Part shown: piece by piece, positions 59,242 to 64,000 of the stretch | Position numbering within the stretch: the first letter of the stretch is position 1 | How the letters are laid out: the number at the start of each line of letters is the position of its first letter | Assembly (NCBI RefSeq): GCF_030580865.1 | Contig: NZ_JAUQSY010000005.1 | Span: forward strand, 124,001 to 188,000 | Length of the DNA stretch: 64,000 bases | Direction: 5' to 3' | Origin: Hymenobacter aranciens | GTDB lineage: Bacteria > Bacteroidota > Bacteroidia > Cytophagales > Hymenobacteraceae | Program-made: the position numbers and the translations under genes | Notes under the pieces: model-generated | Databases searched by the model: none | What the model saw: the letters and a program-made list of their open reading frames with translations, nothing else | Told to the model about the DNA's origin: nothing

Positions 59242-62200
59242 CTACGGGAGGGTGAGAAGGCCGCCCGCTAAGGTAAGCTGCCCGCTGGCTACCAGTATTT
59301 CGACCGTGGCCGCCAGCGCCAGGCGCAGCTCTTCGCCCGGCCGGGCAAAGCCCAGCAGCCGGGCGGCGGGCAACATCGCGGCGGCTGGCTCGAGCGTGAA
59401 GCTGCTGCGCATCACCGTGAGCACGGCGGCGGCCAGTTCTTCGGGGGCGATATAAGCTGGTTTGCGGGAAGCAGTGGGCAGGGCGCTACGGTCGCGCACC
59501 GGCGCGGCGCTGGCGGGCATGGTCGGCGCCCACAGAAACTCGCCTGCCTGGCGGATGCTGCTGATGCGGGCGGCCAGCGCAATGGCTTCAGCCACAGTGC
59601 TGCGAATGCGCGAGCCCAGCTGCGTAGCCCCGGCCGCCAGCGCCAGCCGGCGCGTCACTTCCTCGGCGTGGACGGGGCTCTCTACAGCCACCACCTCGGC
59701 TACCCAGGCCGCCAGCCGGCCCACCGGGTGGCGGTGCAACTCCTTCTGGCTGATGGTGGGCGGGAGCTGGGCCAGCTGGTACGGCGTGGTCAGCCCCGCC
59801 GCCGGGGTACTTTCCCGGCTTAATTCCGGAGCTGTATCAGGGGTTTCTGCGGATTCAATGGGCAGTTGGTTAGCCGTTTGCCGCGCCGTTTCGATGGCCT
59901 GCACGGCACGCTCGGTAGCGCGGGCGGGGTCGCGCAGCCAGTCGGCGCTCCAGATACGGTGCAGGCGCCAGCCCATATTTTCCAGCACTTCCTGGCGCAG
60001 CCGGTCACGGTCGCGGGCCGAGCGGGCACGGTGGTACATCGTCCCGTCGCACTCGATACCAAGAAGGTAGTGACCGGGCTGCGTGGGGTCAACTACTGCT
60101 AAATCAAGGTAAAACCCTTGCGAGCCCACCTGGCAATGCAGTTCGTAGCCCCGCGCCGTAAGGGCTTGGTAGACGGCTTCTTCAAAGGGTGAATCCGAGA
60201 GTTGGGCTACGGTCTGAGTTTCACCCAGGATGCCATGCTGAGCGTAGCGCAGGAAGGTTTTGAGCGCCGCTACGCCCTTGGCGGCTGTGCGGTTGAGGTC
60301 GAGGTCGTCGGCGGTGAGGTTGGTGAAGACTTCACAGCGCAACTTGGCGCGGCTAATCAATACGTTGAGGCGGCGCTCGCCGCCTTCGCCATTGAGCGGG
60401 CCGAAATTCATGGTCAGCTGGCCCTCGCGGGTGCGGCCGTAGCCAAGGCTGATGAAGATGACGTCGCGCTCGTCGCCCTGCACGTTTTCGAGGTTCTTAA
60501 TGAAAAACGGCTCGGCCGGGTGCTGGTTGAAAAAGCTCTCGGTGTCAGGCTGCTGGCGGCGCCGGTGGTCCAGCGCATCGGCAATGGCTTGGCGCTGGGC
60601 AGTGCTGAAAGCCACCACGCCCAGCGTGCGTTGCGGGCTGAGGCGGGCGTGCTGCAACACCGCTTCGGCCACGGCGGCGGCCTCGGCGGGGTTGGTGCGG
60701 GTGCTGCCGCGCTCGTAGTGGGCTTCGGGCAGGTGGTGGTATTTCAGCCCCAGCTCGCCCAGGCCGCCGGGACTGGGGAAAACCACTAGCTGGTCGTTGT
60801 AAAACAAGTGGTTGGAAGGCGCAATCAGCGACTCGTGGCGTGAGCGGTAATGCCAGCGCAGCAGGCGCTCGGGCATCTGGCGGGCCTTGCACAGCTCCAG
60901 GATGCTGGGGATGTCGGCGGTGGGATGCTCGTCGTCGGTAGTTTCCTCGGCGGTAGTCAGCGAGTCGAAGAAGCTGCTGGGGGGCAATTGTTTGGAGTCG
61001 CCCACCACTACCAGCTGCCGGCCGCGGGCAATGGCGCCCAGCGCATCCACCGGCTTCACCTGGCTGGCTTCGTCAAACACCACCAAATCAAACTCCAGCG
61101 CGCCGGGCGGCAGGAAGCTGGCCACCGACAGCGGCGACATCATCAGCACCGGCTTGATGGCCTGCACGGCGCGCCCGGCCTCGGCCAGCAGGCGGCGCAA
61201 CGGCTTGTGGCGGGCTTTCTTGGCAAATTCGTTTTTCAGCACCAGCATCTGCCCGCCCGCCAGCAGGGTGGGCAGCCCCTCGAAGTGCCGCTGCATGGCC
61301 CGGATGCGGTTGTGATACAGGCTGTCGTGGTCGGCTTTCTGGAAGCGGCTTATTATTTCCTCGTGCCCTGCCCGCTCAAACTGCCGCAAGGCCGGGTACT
61401 GCTCATACGCCAGCTTTTGCAGGAATTCCAGCCAGGCCTGGCGCGTGGCGGCAGCCAGCGACTGCGCGGCGGCGGGCCAGCTTTCGGCCAGCACCAGCAG
61501 CTCGGGCAGCTGCTCGGCGCGGGCGGTGGCCGCCGCGTTGTTCCATTCCACGGTCAGGCGCAGGACGGGCAGGTCGGTAGCCCAGGCGTGCAGCGTAGCC
61601 AGCTGCGTGGCAAAAGGTTGGAATTGCAGGCGACCCTCCGGCCCGAAGCGGCGGGCTTCGTTGAGCAATAGGGCATCGGCTACGGCCTGCACGGCCTGGC
61701 GGTGGCGCGCTAGTGCGGTTTCCAGGGCCGCCAGGGGGGCGGTGATAGCGGCGGGCGGCAGCGGTTGTGCCAAGTAATCAAGTAGCTCGGCCGGCAGTTC
61801 GGCGCGAGCAATGCGCTGGTGGGTTAGCAGCAGATAATCAGCCACGCGGCGCAGCAGAGGCCAGTCGGAGCGTGGGCCGCGCCAGTGCGGGCCGAAGAGC
61901 TGACCGGCCGTTTCTTCAGCAGCGCTGATGGTATGGCCGTGGCGGCGGGCCTCGTGCAGGGCGTCGATGACGGGCAGTAATTCGTCCGTCTCGCTGGGCA
62001 GCGGGCCGCGCCAGAAGAGTTGCAGGCGCTGGCGGGCCCGGCGGTAGTCGCCAATCAGGAATTTCCACCACTTGTGGCCGTGGCTGAGCAGGGCAGCCCG
62101 CTCGGGCAGGAAATCGTGCGCCCAGGCTTCGGGCAGCACGGTGTTATCATATTGCTGATGAAGGCGGGCGTGGGTTTCGCCCGCCTGTAGCAACTCGGTT

Positions 62201-63891
62201 AGCTGCGGGGCCTGGCGCGTCCAGCGCGGGTCGGCCAGCCGGAAGCCGGATAGCGCCGGGGCCAGCTGGGCGTGGCGGGCGGCGGGCAGCAGGGCTTCGG
62301 CGGCGGCGCGGGCGGTGGGCAGGGGCAGGCCGAGTACCTGGGCCAGCGCTTCGGTCTGGGCTTGTAATTCCTGCACGGCAGCCGCAGCGGCTTGCAGCAG
62401 CGGCAGCAGCGTGGCCTGGTCGGCGGGCAGCCACATCGTCAGCTCACTACCCCAGAACAGCAGGTTTCTGGGCAGGCCGATTTTCTGCAGCGAGGCTTGC
62501 AGGCGGGCCGCTAGGGCTTCGGCACGGGCGGCATCGGCGTCGGTCCATTCGGATAGGTTGGCGAAAGCGGGGCGGGGCAACTTGGCTATGCCGGGCTCGG
62601 CCTGGAGCAGTAACAGCTCACCCGCCACCTGCTGGGCCGTGCGCCGGCTGCGGCCCAGCGGCGTATTCACGGCTTGGTCGTAGCTGTTGAGCAGCTGGCG
62701 GTAGGCGGGCAGCTGGGCCACGTTATCAGCCACGAGGTGGGCCGGGCGGCCCAGTTCCAGGGTGGCTTTCAGCTCATCCAGCAGCGCCTTTTTGCTGGTT
62801 TTGTGACTGTGCAGTTCCAGGCAGGCGGCGCCCAAGCCCATGGCATCGAGGCGACGCTTCACTACTTCCAGCGCGGCCATTTTCTCGGCCACAAACAACA
62901 CTTTCCTGCCCGCCCCGATGGCCTCGGCCAGCAGATTGGCAATGGTTTGCGACTTGCCCGTGCCCGGCGGACCCTGGATAATCAGGTTGCGTCCTTCCTG
63001 CACGGCCAGCACCGCCAGCAGCTGCGACGAGTCGGCATCCAGCACCTGGTGCAACTCAGCCGCCGGACTCTCAGTGTCTAGAAATGCGGCTTCGCCTACC
63101 GTCGGCGGCGCGTCGGTGAACCCGGCTTCGGGGTTCAGCAACGCCGCGATGGCCGGATGGCTTAGCAGCGGTTTGTCGGCGGGCCAGCTGGCCGGGGCCA
63201 GGTCGCGGTAGAGCAGGAACTTGCCGAAGGAAAAAAAGCCAAGAACTATGTCATTGGGCATTACCTGCCATTGTGGTCGGGTAGCCACCGCCGCCACGGC
63301 GGTGTAGTAGTCAGCTAGCGGCTGCTCCTCCTCAAAGGCGGGCAATGTCAGGTTGAAATCAGTCAGCAGCTTGGCTTGCAGCGACAGGTTTTCCTCCACT
63401 TCGCCGCCGGTGTAGCGCAGCCGAAACCGCTCGGTGGCCGTGCCGCGCTCCAGCAGCACCGGCACCAGCAGCAGCGGGGCGCGGCGGGGCTCGGTGGCGT
63501 TGCCGGGCTCGTACCAATTCAGCATGCCCAGGGCCAGATAGAGGATGTTGGCGCCGGTTTCCTCCAGGCTGGTGCGGGCGGTGTAGAAGGTGTTTTGCAG
63601 GCGGCTTTCGAGCTTGGCAAAGGCCTCGGCGGTTTGCAGCTTGTTGTCGGTGAGGGCGGTTTGCTGCTCGGCTTCGCTAAGAACCGGCGTTTCGCCTTCG
63701 GCGGCCGCCCGGAAATACATGGTGCGGCCCTGCGTCACCAGCAGCTCGTGCACGGCGGCCGATTCTTCCGCCACCACGCTCACGCCCTGCGCCTTCGACG
63801 GCCGGTAGTTGAGCAGCGGGTTGCGCAAACCCAAATCCAGCAGCTCCTGGCGGGCGGCTTCGAGGCGGGCAGCTAGCAGACTATCGGGCAT
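59242..63891 (-). CDS. Large DUF4011 superfamily 1 helicase with C-terminal REase-like and DUF3320 domains
   Basis: The protein has 1549 residues from the ATG at 63891 (MPDSLLAARLEAARQELLDL). The N-terminus is DUF4011-like (LLDLGLRNPLLNYRP, LYLALGMLNWYEPG). Helicase motif I is NLIIQGPPGTGKSQTIANLL (~300), and a long helical insert spans ~380-800. Motif II is DLVVFDEASQVKPVDALGAI (~938), with VVGDSKQLPPSSF nearby. Motifs V/VI are at RRLNVLISRAK (~1170). A restriction-endonuclease-like (MTES_1575) domain follows with YLDLAVV and LLGIECDGTMYHRARSARDR (~1260-1300). The C-terminus (~1440-1549) fits DUF3320. The family's role is unproven; relatives are often in variable islands, so a defence or DNA-processing role is plausible. 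Confidence 0.88.
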   Translation of the reverse strand: MPDSLLAARLEAARQELLDLGLRNPLLNYRPSKAQGVSVVAEESAAVHELLVTQGRTMYFRAAAEGETPVLSEAEQQTALTDNKLQTAEAFAKLESRLQNTFYTARTSLEETGANILYLALGMLNWYEPGNATEPRRAPLLLVPVLLERGTATERFRLRYTGGEVEENLSLQAKLLTDFNLTLPAFEEEQPLADYYTAVAAVATRPQWQVMPNDIVLGFFSFGKFLLYRDLAPASWPADKPLLSHPAIAALLNPEAGFTDAPPTVGEAAFLDTESPAAELHQVLDADSSQLLAVLAVQEGRNLIIQGPPGTGKSQTIANLLAEAIGAGRKVLFVAEKMAALEVVKRRLDAMGLGAACLELHSHKTSKKALLDELKATLELGRPAHLVADNVAQLPAYRQLLNSYDQAVNTPLGRSRRTAQQVAGELLLLQAEPGIAKLPRPAFANLSEWTDADAARAEALAARLQASLQKIGLPRNLLFWGSELTMWLPADQATLLPLLQAAAAAVQELQAQTEALAQVLGLPLPTARAAAEALLPAARHAQLAPALSGFRLADPRWTRQAPQLTELLQAGETHARLHQQYDNTVLPEAWAHDFLPERAALLSHGHKWWKFLIGDYRRARQRLQLFWRGPLPSETDELLPVIDALHEARRHGHTISAAEETAGQLFGPHWRGPRSDWPLLRRVADYLLLTHQRIARAELPAELLDYLAQPLPPAAITAPLAALETALARHRQAVQAVADALLLNEARRFGPEGRLQFQPFATQLATLHAWATDLPVLRLTVEWNNAAATARAEQLPELLVLAESWPAAAQSLAAATRQAWLEFLQKLAYEQYPALRQFERAGHEEIISRFQKADHDSLYHNRIRAMQRHFEGLPTLLAGGQMLVLKNEFAKKARHKPLRRLLAEAGRAVQAIKPVLMMSPLSVASFLPPGALEFDLVVFDEASQVKPVDALGAIARGRQLVVVGDSKQLPPSSFFDSLTTAEETTDDEHPTADIPSILELCKARQMPERLLRWHYRSRHESLIAPSNHLFYNDQLVVFPSPGGLGELGLKYHHLPEAHYERGSTRTNPAEAAAVAEAVLQHARLSPQRTLGVVAFSTAQRQAIADALDHRRRQQPDTESFFNQHPAEPFFIKNLENVQGDERDVIFISLGYGRTREGQLTMNFGPLNGEGGERRLNVLISRAKLRCEVFTNLTADDLDLNRTAAKGVAALKTFLRYAQHGILGETQTVAQLSDSPFEEAVYQALTARGYELHCQVGSQGFYLDLAVVDPTQPGHYLLGIECDGTMYHRARSARDRDRLRQEVLENMGWRLHRIWSADWLRDPARATERAVQAIETARQTANQLPIESAETPDTAPELSRESTPAAGLTTPYQLAQLPPTISQKELHRHPVGRLAAWVAEVVAVESPVHAEEVTRRLALAAGATQLGSRIRSTVAEAIALAARISSIRQAGEFLWAPTMPASAAPVRDRSALPTASRKPAYIAPEELAAAVLTVMRSSFTLEPAAAMLPAARLLGFARPGEELRLALAATVEILVASGQLTLAGGLLTLP

Positions 63892-63962
63892 GGCATTGAC
63901 GAAGGACGAAGTAAACTTAAGGCAAGCGCAAAGAAGCCCGGCTGACCACCGCAACTCGCCCA

Positions 63963-64000
63963 CTACTGGCCGGGCTCGTATAGCCGGTACACCTTTTCGC
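63963..64000 (-). CDS. Possible C-terminal end of an upstream gene (partial)
   Basis: A frame entering from the window edge reads EKVYRLYEPGQ and stops at 63963-63965, 71 bp before the helicase start and in a different frame. The short peptide looks like a natural protein end, but 11 codons are too few for identification. Confidence 0.3.
   Translation of the reverse strand, partial: EKVYRLYEPGQ

Overview
The window looks like chromosomal DNA of a GC-rich member of the Bacteroidota, most likely Hymenobacter or a close relative (order Cytophagales). Four things point there: two very large secreted proteins end in type IX secretion (T9SS) sorting domains; there are DUF5686/carboxypeptidase-like outer-membrane proteins and a TonB protein; several genes have Bacteroidota-type -7 boxes (TAnnTTTG, often TACCTTTG); and palindromic intergenic repeats are abundant. 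No rRNA, tRNA, prophage or CRISPR array was seen.

Layout. 1-1254: 5' part of a multi-PAS sensor protein. 1.6-6.4 kb: central carbon genes (glpD, class II aldolase), a small barrel protein and a LacI-type regulator. 6.5-10.2 kb: a T9SS cargo protein lying between the intact regulator gene and a decayed copy of that regulator's 3' end. 10.3-12.5 kb: bifunctional trehalose-6-phosphate synthase/phosphatase. 12.7-21.4 kb: a two-component system followed by a tripartite RND efflux operon. 21.4-28 kb: an oxidoreductase and cell-envelope proteins (DUF5686, PA14-OmpA, lipoprotein, TonB). 28-33.1 kb: metH then metF, behind a clear SAM-I riboswitch. 33.2-38.9 kb: a second giant T9SS protein. 39.1-54.7 kb: a molybdenum cofactor island (moeA, moaC, mobA-like, moaE, moaD, moaA, a MOT1-like molybdate transporter, MoeB-rhodanese, fdhD) ending in an FdhF/YdeP-type molybdoenzyme. 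MFS, dicarboxylate and alpha/beta-hydrolase genes are interspersed. 54.76-55.06 kb: a compact unit with promoter box, structured leader, 41-codon ORF and terminator. 55.2-58.6 kb: hemA, an EamA permease and an LpxR-like protein. 58.7-63.9 kb: a large helicase-nuclease with a REP-associated (RAYT) transposase 3 bp downstream.

How the genes work together. The molybdenum genes form a nearly complete path from molybdate uptake through cofactor synthesis (MoaA, MoaC, MoaD/E, MoeB, MoeA), a MobA-like protein and FdhD sulfuration to one recognisable client enzyme. The two-component system probably controls the adjacent efflux pump. MetH and MetF form the methionine methyl-transfer branch, and SAM feeds back through the riboswitch.

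Most unusual: (1) at least five families of palindromic repeats, one copy inserted in frame in metH and others supplying the C-termini of neighbouring genes; (2) a 41-bp-period array of AAAAACGTTTTT palindromes ending 8 bp before a -7 box; (3) the RNA/41-aa peptide unit at 54.8-55.06 kb; (4) the helicase-nuclease/RAYT pair together with GTAG...CTAC-bounded inverted repeats. All calls come from reading the sequence; no homology search was run.
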